NCBI GenBank assembly: GCA_903821875.1
Contig: CAIJMU010000097.1
Location: 1 to 64,000, forward strand
Direction of reading: 5' to 3'
Origin: an uncultured Spirochaetota bacterium
GTDB lineage: Bacteria > Spirochaetota > Spirochaetia > Treponematales > Rectinemataceae
Length of the DNA: 64,000 nucleotides
Numbering within the stretch: the stretch's first letter is position 1; the number at the start of each line of letters is the position of its first letter. A program made the position numbers and the translations under genes. Positions 46,360 to 56,200 of the stretch are shown one piece after another. Under the pieces are notes generated by a model. The model was not told the origin of the DNA and made no database searches. It saw only the letters and a list, made by a program, of their open reading frames with translations.

Positions 46360-47148
46360 ATGCCCGAAGCTGGCTCCCTTGGGAAAAAGGTCCTCTTCCT
46401 CTATCCCCCCCCTGTCCTTACGGACATCGTGGAGGAGCTGTCATACAAGGAATTCGAGGTCTACCTTGTCAAGGACGCGGTGAAGGCCAAGCGCTTCCTC
46501 ATGCAGGAGCCGGATTCCATCGTCTTCATCAACCACGATGACGGCCTGGACGAGCAGGGCTGGGAAGCCTGGGTACGCGGAATCCGGGAAGGGGAAAATA
46601 CCTCACACGTAGGCATCGGGGTCCTCAGCCTCAACGAGGACCAGGTCCTCAAGGAAAAATACCTGATGGACCTCCAGGTAGCCTGCGGCTGCATAACCCT
46701 CAAGATCGGGGCAGCGAAGACCATGGAGATCCTGGCCAAGACCCTCGAAGCCAACGAGGCCAGGGGCCGCAGGAAATTCGTGCGCGCCATGACCCCGCCC
46801 AAGATGGCCCAGTGCGTCGCAAGCTTCAACGAGGGAAATATCAGGGGAGATATCTCCGACTTTTCCATTGCGGGCATGGCCTGCTCCTTCGAAGGCGGTC
46901 CCAACCTCAAGCCCGGAGCGATACTGCGATCCTGCCAGCTCACGATCAAGGGCGGTCGCCTCAACGTGGACGGTGTCGTCGTGGCCCACAGGGGTGCCCG
47001 GAAAAGCGAGGATGGGTCACCACTCGCCGCCTCGACCGTCGTGATGTTCGATCCGGGTTCACTCGACGAGAGCAAGCGCGACAAGCTGCACTCCCTCGTC
47101 TTCAGGGTCAACCAGCACAACATGGAGAGGCTCTTTGAGACCCTGTAG
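46360..47148 (+). CDS. PilZ-domain c-di-GMP-binding protein
   Basis: The preferred ATG at 46360 gives 262 residues. The N-terminal half (about 8-135) is a receiver-like alpha/beta domain without the phospho-acceptor Asp (KVLFLYPPPVLTDIVEELSY). The second half is a PilZ domain starting at the RRKFVRA motif (about residue 147), with DISDFSIAGMACSFEG as the D/NxSxxG element. The RxxxR is replaced by RRKFVRA, which keeps the basic residues. PilZ proteins bind cyclic di-GMP and often regulate motility or envelope functions. Two earlier in-frame starts (46324, 46330) would lie inside the candidate promoter. The acyltransferase-like gene lies 57 nt downstream. Confidence 0.8.
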   Translation: MPEAGSLGKKVLFLYPPPVLTDIVEELSYKEFEVYLVKDAVKAKRFLMQEPDSIVFINHDDGLDEQGWEAWVRGIREGENTSHVGIGVLSLNEDQVLKEKYLMDLQVACGCITLKIGAAKTMEILAKTLEANEARGRRKFVRAMTPPKMAQCVASFNEGNIRGDISDFSIAGMACSFEGGPNLKPGAILRSCQLTIKGGRLNVDGVVVAHRGARKSEDGSPLAASTVVMFDPGSLDESKRDKLHSLVFRVNQHNMERLFETL

Positions 47149-47205
47149 CGTTCCCGGAACCTTGAGGCCTCACGGCTCGCCAAACTCCCACAGGTCATCA
47201 TAGAT

Positions 47206-48633
47206 ATGATGAAACCCATAGTCCGGGCCCGGAAGCGCCCACAGCTCGCCGCGCCCTGTCTCGATCCCCTCGCCCTCTGGCTTATCGACCTGGTGGGTCC
47301 CTTATATTCCAGGATGACCCTCAGGATGAAGTCGATGCGCTTTATCCACGGCGAGCGCCTTGTCGGCGCGGTGCGCGATTTCTACGAGGGCCGCGCGCGC
47401 CTGGTGCTGGCCTTCAGGCATCCCTACGGCGACGAGCCCCAGCTCCTCACCTGGGCCATGCACCGGGGCCTCCGGGGACTGGGGGTCAGACCCCACTGCC
47501 TCTTCCTCCACGGCTACGAAGTGCCGCTCTGGTCGGGCCCCCTGGTGCGCTGGCTCATCCCACGCTCGGGCTCCCTGCCCGTCTACCATGTCCGCGTCGA
47601 CAGCTCCGGGATAAAGGCCACGCGCCGCGCCCTCCGTGACGGAGAGCACCCCCTGGCCCTCGCCCCCGAAGGCCAGGCCTCCTACCGCAGCGAAACCCTC
47701 CCCCGCCTCGAGCGCGGCGCCCTCCAGCTCGGCTTCTGGTGCGCCGAAGAACTCGCCGCAGCCGGCCGCAGCGAAAAGGTCATACTACTGCCCTTATCCG
47801 TGCATGTGAGCCATCACGCCTCGGACCTTTCGGCCCTCGAGGCCTTTGCGACAGCACTGGAGGCACGGCTCGGACCGGCGGCAGCAGCGATTGCAGCGCC
47901 CACCCTGGCCCGCGGCTCGGATGAATGGCGCCGGCGCGAGTTGGGCCTCCGGCTCCGCGCCATCGACCTCCAGCTCCTTGAGTCGGGGGAGTCCTACTAC
48001 TGGCCCGGACAGAAGAGCCAAGGCAAGGCCCTTCCCATAGAGGCCCTCCTCGCGTTAGCCGATTCAAATAATACCGAGTTTCTCTCCCTCCGTGCCTCCC
48101 GTCACGCGGCCCTCCTCGAAGAAGCGCTCAGGCGCGGCGAGGCCATGCTGGGGCTCTCTTCCGACGGCGACGCCATCACCCGCGTCTACCGCATCCGCCA
48201 CGAGGGCTGGAACAGGGTCTACCCCGAACTCGACCTGGGCACCCTCTCCCCCCACGCGCGCGCCCTCGCCGACCGCCGCGCGGGAGAGGCCTGGTACGCC
48301 ATGCGGCACATGGAAACCGTGGACCTCGGCTGGTACCTCGACGCCCCCTACCTCGAGGAGGGCCTCGCCGAGGGCGGAGCTCCGAGCCTCAACCGCCTCG
48401 CCGAAACCCTTGTGAACCTCGACGATTTCGCCTCACGCCTCGAGGGCGGCAACATCACCAACAGGAAGAATCCCCTTTCGCGCCACATATGCATGGTAGC
48501 TGCCGAGCCGCTTGAAATAGCCTCGCGGCTTTCCGCCTACCGATCCGACAGACAGGCCGCCCTCGCCGCGGCCGAGACCGACCTCGCCTCCGCCTTTAAA
48601 GGCGCGATCAAGGAGTTCCTCGATGGCAATTGA
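47206..48633 (+). CDS. PlsC-like acyltransferase domain protein
   Basis: The 475-residue product has acyltransferase-like motifs: VLAFRHPYGDEPQLLTWAM, where the canonical HX4D is altered to HPYGDE, and ALAPEGQASYRSETLPRLER, matching the PEG block of 1-acylglycerol-3-phosphate acyltransferases. The C-terminal 200 residues, with NRLAETLVNLDDFASRLEGG, are additional and of unknown fold. It probably acts at the inner membrane on a lipid or lysophospholipid. The spacing change in the catalytic motif leaves the chemistry uncertain. It overlaps the symporter gene by 11 bp, so the two may be coupled. Confidence 0.65.
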   Translation: MMKPIVRARKRPQLAAPCLDPLALWLIDLVGPLYSRMTLRMKSMRFIHGERLVGAVRDFYEGRARLVLAFRHPYGDEPQLLTWAMHRGLRGLGVRPHCLFLHGYEVPLWSGPLVRWLIPRSGSLPVYHVRVDSSGIKATRRALRDGEHPLALAPEGQASYRSETLPRLERGALQLGFWCAEELAAAGRSEKVILLPLSVHVSHHASDLSALEAFATALEARLGPAAAAIAAPTLARGSDEWRRRELGLRLRAIDLQLLESGESYYWPGQKSQGKALPIEALLALADSNNTEFLSLRASRHAALLEEALRRGEAMLGLSSDGDAITRVYRIRHEGWNRVYPELDLGTLSPHARALADRRAGEAWYAMRHMETVDLGWYLDAPYLEEGLAEGGAPSLNRLAETLVNLDDFASRLEGGNITNRKNPLSRHICMVAAEPLEIASRLSAYRSDRQAALAAAETDLASAFKGAIKEFLDGN

Positions 48634-50017
48634 ACAAGCCGCCCCCGCGGGCAGCCTCGCCTCTAAAGGGAAACTCTCCCTGGGCACCAAGCTCGGTTTC
48701 GGCGTCTGTGACCTGGGCGGAAACCTCTTTTTCACTGCCATGGGTTTCTGGTCCCTCTATTACCTTACCGACACCGTAGGCGTCCCGGCAGCCGCGGCAG
48801 GTGTAGCCGTAATGATCGGAAAGCTCTGGGATGCGGTCACCGACCCGATGATGGGCTTTATCTCCGACCGCACCAGGACCCGCTGGGGACGCAGGCGGCC
48901 CTGGCTTCTCTTCGGTGCCCTCCCCCTCTTCCTCGGGATGTGGTGGTTCTTCACAAATCCCAACATCGCCGACCCCGTCATGGCCACTATCTGGGCGGCC
49001 CTGGCCCTCTGCTTCCTCAATACCGCCTATACAGTCGTGAACATTCCGTATAACTCCCTCACTCCCGAACTCACCCAGGACTACCACGAGCGCACGAGTC
49101 TCAACGGCTTCCGCTTCGGCTTCGCGGTCTTCGGAACCCTCCTTGGCGCCGGGGCCGTCCTCCCGATCGTCAATGCCTTCGGCAACCGGAATACCGGCTT
49201 CTCGGTCATCGGCGCCATCCTGGGGCTCGTCATGATGGTGACTGCCCTCATCACCTTCGCCTCGGTGCGCGAGCCCGACCACTCCCATGAACCGAAGCCC
49301 ACCGAGAAGTTCTTCGCCACCTTCCTGGCCGTCTTCAAGAACAGGCATTATGTCACAATACTGATCACCTATGCCCTCAACCTCACCGCCCTCACCTTCG
49401 TCCAGGGCATCCTGGCCTACTACTTCAAGTACCTCTACCGGAACGAGGCCATGACCACCCTTGCGATGGTCCTCCTCCTGGTCACCGCGATGTTCTGCAT
49501 ACCGATATCAGTATTTGTGTCCAAGCGGATCGGCAAGAAGAGGACCTACCAGTTCTCCCTGGCCATGCTCGCCATCTCCTGCATCGCGATCTTCTTCCTG
49601 GGCCACATCCTGGGCATGAGCTTCTTCATCGCCATGATGGTCTTCGCCGGCATCGGCATCGGCTTCGGCTATGTCGCCCCCTACGCCATGGTTCCCGACA
49701 CCGTCGAGTTCGACGCAATCAAGACCGGCAAGCGCAAGGAAGGCGCCTTCTACGGCATGTGGACCTTTACCTCGAAGGTGGGGACCTCATTGGCCATAGC
49801 CCTGACCGGCGTCATCCTGAGCCTGGCCAAGTATATCGCCCCCTCGACCACGGACCTCTCCCCCTTCCAGCCGGAGTCGACCCTCTTTGCGATACGCATG
49901 CTCATCGGCCCCATTCCGGCCCTGACCTTCATCGCTGCCATCGTGCTGGTACAGTTCTACGCCCTCGACGAGAAGACCTACGCAAAGATCCTGGCCGAAG
50001 GCAAGGCGACGAGTTAG
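48623..50017 (+). CDS. GPH-family sugar:cation symporter (MFS)
   Basis: This 464-residue transporter has 12 predicted helices and the GPH-family signatures: YYLTDTVGVPAAAAGVAVMI, the cytoplasmic DPMMGFISDRTRTRWGRRRP, NIPYNSLTPELTQDYHERTS, and YAMVPDTVEFDAIKTGKRKE. Such proteins import glycosides or uronides with Na+ or H+; the substrate is not predictable. The start at 48623 is 11 bp inside the acyltransferase gene. mannose-1-phosphate guanylyltransferase follows 39 nt later, so these genes may be a carbohydrate-linked unit. Confidence 0.9.
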   Translation: MAIEQAAPAGSLASKGKLSLGTKLGFGVCDLGGNLFFTAMGFWSLYYLTDTVGVPAAAAGVAVMIGKLWDAVTDPMMGFISDRTRTRWGRRRPWLLFGALPLFLGMWWFFTNPNIADPVMATIWAALALCFLNTAYTVVNIPYNSLTPELTQDYHERTSLNGFRFGFAVFGTLLGAGAVLPIVNAFGNRNTGFSVIGAILGLVMMVTALITFASVREPDHSHEPKPTEKFFATFLAVFKNRHYVTILITYALNLTALTFVQGILAYYFKYLYRNEAMTTLAMVLLLVTAMFCIPISVFVSKRIGKKRTYQFSLAMLAISCIAIFFLGHILGMSFFIAMMVFAGIGIGFGYVAPYAMVPDTVEFDAIKTGKRKEGAFYGMWTFTSKVGTSLAIALTGVILSLAKYIAPSTTDLSPFQPESTLFAIRMLIGPIPALTFIAAIVLVQFYALDEKTYAKILAEGKATS

Positions 50018-50056
50018 CCGATCCTTTTAAATTGCGACTGAACTGGAGGAAGCAAC

Positions 50057-51142
50057 GTGACTAACCTGATACTCTGTGGCGGCGCCGGAACGCGGCTCTG
50101 GCCCCTTTCTCGGCGGGCTACGCCCAAGCAATTCGTCGACCTCATCGGGGGTCAGACCCTCTTCGGGCGCACCGTTGCGCGGAACCTTGCATTGGTTGAT
50201 TCGTACATCATCGTCACGGGGGCCGAGCAGTATCCCCTGGCCAAGGCCCAGTTCAAGGCTGCCGCCCACGGTGAGATGAAGGTGGGCTTTATCCTCGAGC
50301 CCCTGGGCCGCAACACAGCCCCGGCCATTGCCCTGGCCTGCCTCGGATTACCGCCGGAGGAGATCGTCCTGGTCACTCCCTCCGACCACGAGATCACCGA
50401 CCAGAAGGCCTACCTCGCGGCTGCAGCCGTCGCCCGTGAAGCCGCCGAAGAAGGCTGGCTCGCAACCTTTGGCATCACTGCGGCCTACCCGGAAACCGGC
50501 TACGGCTACATCGAGGCCGGAACTCCGACGAGGGACTCCCTCTTCCTCTCCGTTCGCGCCTTCAAGGAAAAGCCCGATCTGTCCACCGCCGAGGCCTATG
50601 TCAAGGCGGGACGCTACTACTGGAACTCGGGCATGTTCTGCTTTAGCGCCGGCCGCTTCCTCGAAGAACTGGGACGTTATGCGCCCGACATGCTCGAGAC
50701 CGCAAAAAAAGCCAGGGAAGCCGGCATTGCCGTATCGCCGAAGGGACAGGGCGCCCCCGATGTCGTCACTATCCCAAAGGCCGAAATGGAGGCGATACCC
50801 GCCCAATCCATCGACTACGCAGTCATGGAAAAGGCTGATCGTGTTGCCGTCGTGCCCTGCGATATCGGATGGAACGACCTTGGAAGCTGGGACGCAATCT
50901 ATGAGATCCGGAGCAAGGACGGTTCGCATAACGCATCGAACGAAGGTTTGATGGCCATCAATTCCACCCGGAACCTCGTGATGGGACCGGGCAAGCGCAT
51001 CATCCTCCTGGACGTCGAGGATCTCATCGTCATAGACACTCCCGACGCCCTCCTGGTCGCGCGCCGAAGCAGGAGCCAGGACGTAAAGGCAGTCGTCGAT
51101 GCCCTCAAGGCCGGTGGGTTGGAGGACCAGGGCCTCCTCTAG
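50057..51142 (+). CDS. manC: Mannose-1-phosphate guanylyltransferase
   Basis: The 361-residue protein has the pyrophosphorylase signature NLILCGGAGTRLWPLSRR, then PKQFVDLIGG, ILEPLGRNTAPAIALACLG and GRYYWNSGMFCFSA. It lacks the C-terminal isomerase domain of bifunctional ManC/AlgA. It converts mannose-1-phosphate plus GTP to GDP-mannose for glycan synthesis. A GGAGG-type site (aactggaggaagc) precedes the start at 50057 (GTG). A hairpin lies after the stop, before flgF. Confidence 0.93.
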   Translation: MTNLILCGGAGTRLWPLSRRATPKQFVDLIGGQTLFGRTVARNLALVDSYIIVTGAEQYPLAKAQFKAAAHGEMKVGFILEPLGRNTAPAIALACLGLPPEEIVLVTPSDHEITDQKAYLAAAAVAREAAEEGWLATFGITAAYPETGYGYIEAGTPTRDSLFLSVRAFKEKPDLSTAEAYVKAGRYYWNSGMFCFSAGRFLEELGRYAPDMLETAKKAREAGIAVSPKGQGAPDVVTIPKAEMEAIPAQSIDYAVMEKADRVAVVPCDIGWNDLGSWDAIYEIRSKDGSHNASNEGLMAINSTRNLVMGPGKRIILLDVEDLIVIDTPDALLVARRSRSQDVKAVVDALKAGGLEDQGLL

Positions 51143-51192
51143 GCCGCCCGAATCGCATAAAGCCCCACCCCTGCCCTTCCGACAATCCATAG

Positions 51193-51227
51193 GAGGCGGA
51201 ATCGCGGAATGCCAGTTCCGCCTCTTT
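51193..51227 (+). terminator. Hairpin between manC and flgF
   Basis: GAGGCGGAA (51193-51201) pairs with TTCCGCCTC (51216-51224), followed by TTT. The flgF Shine-Dalgarno AAGGAG (51231-51236) starts 3 nt later. A short T-tract makes it a weak terminator or attenuator. Confidence 0.5.
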
Positions 51228-51247
51228 CGGAAGGAGCACATGCTGCG

Positions 51248-52096
51248 ATGATTCGAGGCCTGTATACCGGCGCAAGCGGGATGAACGCCCAGCAAGTCAG
51301 GCTGGACGCCATTTCCAACAACCTCGCCAATGTCGACACCAATGGCTACAAGCGCGATACCGCCGTCCACAAAGCCTTTGCGCAGCTCCTCCTCCGCAGG
51401 ATGGACGATGACGGAGTCATGTCCAATCCCTTCGGCACGAGCGACCTCGCCCCCGTGATCGGCAAGCTCGGCACCGGCGTGGAGAACAATGAGGTCTTCA
51501 CCCAGTTCGAGCAGGGCTCGCTGAAAGAAACCCAGTCCGACTTCGATTTCTGCGTCGACGGCAAGGGCTTCATGGCCATCCAGACACCCCAGGGCGAGCG
51601 CTACACCCGCAACGGCGCCTTTACCCTCGGCAAGGAAGGCTTCCTCGAAACCCAGGACGGCATGCCCGTCCTCGGCGAAAAGGGCCCAATCAAGGTCAAA
51701 GCGAATAACTTCCAGGTCGACAAGGATGGCAACGTCTGGATCAACCAGGACTTCAAGGATGATCCCTTCCGCCTCGTCTCCCGGGAAGAGAACACCTGGG
51801 ACAAGCCCTTCAAGCTCGATCGCCTGAAGATCGTGGATTTCGACAAGGAACGCTTTCTGGCCAAGCAGGGCAGCAGCCTCTATGCCGATACCCTCGAGTC
51901 CGGCCCCGCCACGGTGATGGAGGGCTCCGCCCGCCCCAAGATGGTCCAGGGCTTTGTCGAAACCAGCAACGTAAACCCAGTGCTTGAAATGGTCAGCATG
52001 ATCGACGTCAACCGCGCCTACGAGGCCAACCAGAAGTCGATCCAGTCCGAGGATGCCATGCTCGGCAAGCTCATCAACGAGGTCGCGAGGGTCTAG
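51248..52096 (+). CDS. flgF: Flagellar basal-body rod protein (FlgF-like)
   Basis: The ATG at 51248, with AAGGAG at 51231-51236, gives 282 residues. It shows the rod-protein N-terminus IRGLYTGASGMNAQQVRLDA and SNNLANVDTNGYKR, the central FDFCVDGKGFMAIQ, and the C-terminal FVETSNVNPVLEMVSMIDVN with RAYEANQKSIQSED. Together with FlgG it builds the periplasmic rod; in spirochaetes the flagella stay periplasmic. In some spirochaete annotations this gene is called flhO. A second flgG-like gene follows 57 nt later, with the palindrome GTTATTACAATAAC (52111-52124) between them. Confidence 0.9.
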   Translation: MIRGLYTGASGMNAQQVRLDAISNNLANVDTNGYKRDTAVHKAFAQLLLRRMDDDGVMSNPFGTSDLAPVIGKLGTGVENNEVFTQFEQGSLKETQSDFDFCVDGKGFMAIQTPQGERYTRNGAFTLGKEGFLETQDGMPVLGEKGPIKVKANNFQVDKDGNVWINQDFKDDPFRLVSREENTWDKPFKLDRLKIVDFDKERFLAKQGSSLYADTLESGPATVMEGSARPKMVQGFVETSNVNPVLEMVSMIDVNRAYEANQKSIQSEDAMLGKLINEVARV

Positions 52097-52110
52097 GCCC
52101 GCTCTTCATA

Positions 52111-52124
52111 GTTATTACAATAAC
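52111..52124 (+). promoter_or_regulatory. Palindrome between flgF and flgG
   Basis: GTTATT-AC-AATAAC is a perfect 6-bp inverted repeat and contains TACAAT, a possible -10 box. The AT-rich spot stands out between two GC-rich genes; it may be an operator or internal promoter. Confidence 0.25.
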
Positions 52125-52153
52125 CGTGCTTCTGCGCGGTGGAGGATATACGG

Positions 52154-52948
52154 ATGGTACGAAGCCTTTGGACCGGTGCGAGCGGCATGATCGGGCAGCA
52201 AGCCTCGATGGACACGATCTCGAACAACCTCGCCAACGTCAACACGCCCGGCTACAAGCGCATGCGCGCCGAGTTCGAGGATCTTCTTTACCAGAGCGTC
52301 CGCATCGCCGGGACGCCCGCCACAGAAGACACCGTCGTGCCGGTGCCCACCCAGATGGGCCACGGCGCCAAGCTCTCCTCGACACAGCGGCAGTTTACGC
52401 AGGGCAACCTCCAGAACACCGAGAACATATCCGACGTGGCCATCCAGGGCGACGGTTTCTTCCGTGTGCGCCTCTACGATGGGAGTTATTCCTATACCCG
52501 CGACGGTTCCTTCAAGATCGATTCCACCGGCCAGCTCGTCACCTCCGACGGCTACAAGATGATGCCCGAGATCGTCCTACCCCAGGGTTTCATACCAAGT
52601 ACACTGAACGTCTCCCAGGATGGCCGCGTTGAAGTCAAGCTCCCCGGCCAGGACGATCCCACCGCCGTCGGACAGCTCGAACTCTATCGTTTCCCCAACC
52701 CGGGTGGCCTCACCGCCATCGGCGAGAACCTCTACAAGGTTTCCAACGCCTCAGGTGACTCCATCGCCGGACGCCCCGGCTTCGATGGCATGGGCAAGAC
52801 CGTCCACAAGTTCCTCGAGATGTCAAATGTGTCGGTAGTCAGGGAAATGGTCGACATGATCGTCGCCCAGCGTGCCTACGAGTTCAACTCCAAGGCCATC
52901 CAGACCAGCGACAACATGCTCGGCACTGCAACCAACCTCAAGAGGTAA
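52154..52948 (+). CDS. flgG: Flagellar distal rod protein
   Basis: The ATG at 52154, with GGAGG upstream, gives 264 residues. Typical FlgG blocks are VRSLWTGASGMIGQQASMDT, SNNLANVNTPGYKRMRAEFE, DVAIQGDGFFRVRLYDGSYS, LVTSDGYKMMPEIVLPQGF and EMSNVSVVREMVDMIVAQRA. It forms the distal rod of the periplasmic flagellum. It is followed 7 nt later by the FlgJ-like gene. The product fits the usual FlgG length of about 262. Confidence 0.94.
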   Translation: MVRSLWTGASGMIGQQASMDTISNNLANVNTPGYKRMRAEFEDLLYQSVRIAGTPATEDTVVPVPTQMGHGAKLSSTQRQFTQGNLQNTENISDVAIQGDGFFRVRLYDGSYSYTRDGSFKIDSTGQLVTSDGYKMMPEIVLPQGFIPSTLNVSQDGRVEVKLPGQDDPTAVGQLELYRFPNPGGLTAIGENLYKVSNASGDSIAGRPGFDGMGKTVHKFLEMSNVSVVREMVDMIVAQRAYEFNSKAIQTSDNMLGTATNLKR

Positions 52949-52955
52949 TAGCTAA

Positions 52956-53291
52956 ATGCAGATAGACGCAGGCCTCGTACAGTACCGCAACCAGCCCTTG
53001 AAGATCCCCGGTGGAGCCTCGGCAGTACAGGGCCTGGGCGCCCGTGTCCTGAGTAACCAACCCATCGACACGAAGTCCCCCCTCTTTGCGCAGTGCAAGG
53101 ACTTCGAGTCCATCTTCACCAAGATGATGCTGAAGGAGATGAGGAAGACCGTGGACAAGACCGACGCCATCATCTCAGGCGGCTTTGCGGAGGACATCTA
53201 CCAGGACATGCTCGACGACCAGTACTCCAAGACCATGTCCAATGCCGGCAATTTCGGCCTCGCCGAGATGCTCTACAAGCAGCTGGCCTAA
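52956..53291 (+). CDS. FlgJ-like rod-binding protein without hydrolase domain
   Basis: This 111-residue protein has a rod-binding domain with LFAQCKDFESIFTKMMLKEM, VDKTDAIISGGFAEDIYQDM and SKTMSNAGNFGLAEMLYKQL, as in the N-terminus of FlgJ. The muramidase half of enterobacterial FlgJ is missing, as is usual in spirochaetes. It should cap or guide rod assembly. The stop is directly followed by the convergent carB stop, with no spacer and no terminator. Confidence 0.85.
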   Translation: MQIDAGLVQYRNQPLKIPGGASAVQGLGARVLSNQPIDTKSPLFAQCKDFESIFTKMMLKEMRKTVDKTDAIISGGFAEDIYQDMLDDQYSKTMSNAGNFGLAEMLYKQLA

Positions 53292-56200
53292 CTACTTATA
53301 TTCCTCCCAGGCCTTGATCTCGATGCCGCGCTCCCTCATGGCGGCGAGGGCCTCTGTAAAGGCCCTCGCTACCTTGATGTTCGTTATGAGGGGAATATCG
53401 AGGTCGGCCGCAAGGCGCCGTATCAGATAGTCGTTCCTTATCTCCGCCTCGCCATTGTCCTTCGGAATGTTGATGACAAGGTCGAAGGCCCTCTCCTTCA
53501 GCATTGTGGCAATATTGGGTTCCTTCTCCTCGAGGGGCCAATACAGGGATTCGCTCGGAATCCCGTTCAGACCGAGGAAGTCCGCAGTCCCATGCGAGGA
53601 ACAGAGCGTATAGCCCATGTCGGCGAGCATGCGCGCACCGTCCACAAAATCCACCTTGTCACGGAGGGGGCCAGTCGAAAGAAGGATCTTCTTTTTCGGC
53701 AGCCTATAGCCAACCGACAGGAGAGCCTTGAGCAGGGCGTCATCGAGGTCGCGCCCGATACAGCCCACCTCCCCTGTCGAGGACATCTCCACCCCGAGGA
53801 TGGGATCAGCCCCCTTGAGCCGCGAAAAGCTGAACTGCGCCGCCTTCACTCCCACCCAGCCCAGGTCGAGCACGGAAACGGGCGACTTGGCGACCGTCTC
53901 TCCGAGGAGAGCCCTCGTCGCCATGCCGATCATGTCGACCCTCGACACCTTGGACGCAAAGGGAAAGGACCGCGAGGCGCGGAGGTTGCACTCGATGACG
54001 TAGAGCTTGTTGTTCTTGGCCATCAACTGGAGGTTAAAGGGACCAGTTATGCGAAGAGCGCGGGCAATGTCCTCAGCGACCCTGCGTACCCTCCGGAGGG
54101 TTTCGATATAGAGGCGCTGTGGAGGCAGGACGACGGTAGCGTCCCCTGAGTGGACGCCTGCGTTCTCGATGTGCTCGGAGATGGCATGGAAGAGGACTTC
54201 CCCTCGCCTGGCTACCGCGTCGACCTCGATTTCCTTGGCATCCTCTATGAACTTCGTAATCAAGACAGGATGCTCGCTGCCCAGATCTGCCGCAGCGCCC
54301 AAGGCCCGTTCGAGGCTCTCCTCGTCCCAGGCTACTGCCATCGCCGCACCGGACAGGACATAGGAGGGCCTCACCAGCACCGGCCAGCCCACCTCGCGGG
54401 CGAAGGCCATGGCCGATTCGGCGTCGGTCAACTCCTTCCAGGGCGGCTGACCAATCCCTAAGGCTTCGAGGAGGGCCGAGAACTTGTGCCTGTTCTCGGC
54501 GCGGTCGATGTCACGGGCATCCGTCCCGAGTATCACAGCCCCCGCTTCGAAGAGGGGCAGGGCCAGATTGTTGGGGATCTGTCCACCCATAGACAGGATG
54601 ATGCCCTCGGGCGACTCGAATTCGTGGATGTCCAGGACGCGCTCCAGGGAGAGTTCCTCGAAGTACAATCGGTCACAGACGTCATAATCGGTACTTACTG
54701 TCTCAGGGTTACAGTTGACCATGATGGTCCTTCGCCCCAGGGCACGGACTGCCTCGACGGCCTTTACACAGCACCAGTCGAACTCCACGCTCGAACCGAT
54801 GCGGTAGGCGCCAGAGCCGAGGACCATGACACCGCCAGAGCCAGGCTCCAGGTCGTCGGAAGACCCTGAATAGGTGGCATAGAGATAATTGGTATGAGCC
54901 GGGTATTCGGCAGCCAGCGTGTCGATGCGCTTGAAGCTGGGCCTGATGCCGAGGGAAATCCTTGCCCTCCTCACCGTCGCCTCGTCCCGCTCCGAGAGCT
55001 CTCCGATGCGGAGGTCCGAAAAGCCCAGTCGCTTGGCCTCCCTGAAAAGCTCTGCATCGCGCAGGACTTCCTGCCCCCTGGCTGCCAGGCGGCGTTCGCA
55101 TCCGAGGATGCGCGCGATCTTCCCGAGGAACCAGGGATCTATGCCCGTAGCCTCGTGGACCGCCTCTATTGTCCAACCCTCGGCGAGGGCGCGGTACACC
55201 GAGAAGATCCTCCGGTCTGTGGGCTCCGCGAGGGCCGCCCTCAGGGCCTCGTTTGCACCCGGCCCCGGAGCTATCTCGTCGGCCAGCTCCGCAGAAAGGC
55301 CCGTGGCGCCGACCCCCGTCATCCTGAGCGCCTTCTGGAGGGCCTCTTCGAAACTCCTTCCAATTGACATCACCTCGCCCACGCTCTTCATCTCGCTGCC
55401 GATGCGGGTGTCTACCTCCTTGAATTTCCCCAAGTCCCAGCGCGGTGCCTTCACCACGCAGTAGTCGAGGGCCGGCTCGAAGAAGCACTTTGTCGCCCGC
55501 GTTATGCGATTTTCAATCTCGAGGAGGCTCCTGCCCAAAGCCAGCTTGGCTGCCACAAAGGCCAGGGGATAGCCCGTCGCCTTGGAGGCGAGGGCCGAGC
55601 TCCGTGACAGGCGGGCATTGACTTCTATGACCCGGTACCTGTCGGACTTGGGGTCGAGGGCGTACTGGATGTTGCACTCACCCACGATGCCGAGCCTCGT
55701 GGCAACATCTATGGCAATGCGGCGGAGCCTGTGGTAGTCGGCATCGTCCAGGGTCTGCGAGGGCGCAACGACAATGCTCTCCCCCGTGTGGATGCCCAGG
55801 GGGTCGAGGTTTTCCATGTTGCACACAGTTACGCAGTTCCCCGCAGCGTCGCGCACAACCTCGTACTCGACTTCCTTCCAGCCGCCGAGCCACTCCTCCA
55901 CGAGGACCTGGGGTGAAATCGCGAAGGCCCGCTCGCAGCGTGCCTGTAGCTCTTCCTCATCGCGGCAGAGTCCCGAGCCCGCACCTCCCAGGGCATAGGC
56001 TGCGCGGACCATCACAGGATAGCCGATCCTGCCTGCAGCCAGGCAGGCTCCGGGAAGGTCAGCTGCAGCCTCGCTCCGCGCCGTGTGGACGCCGATAGCT
56101 GCCAGCGCATCAGAGAAAAGCTCGCGGTCCTCTGTTTCCTCGATGGCGCGGACGGGCGTACCCAGTACACGTACACCGTGCTTGGCTAGAACCCCGGAAC

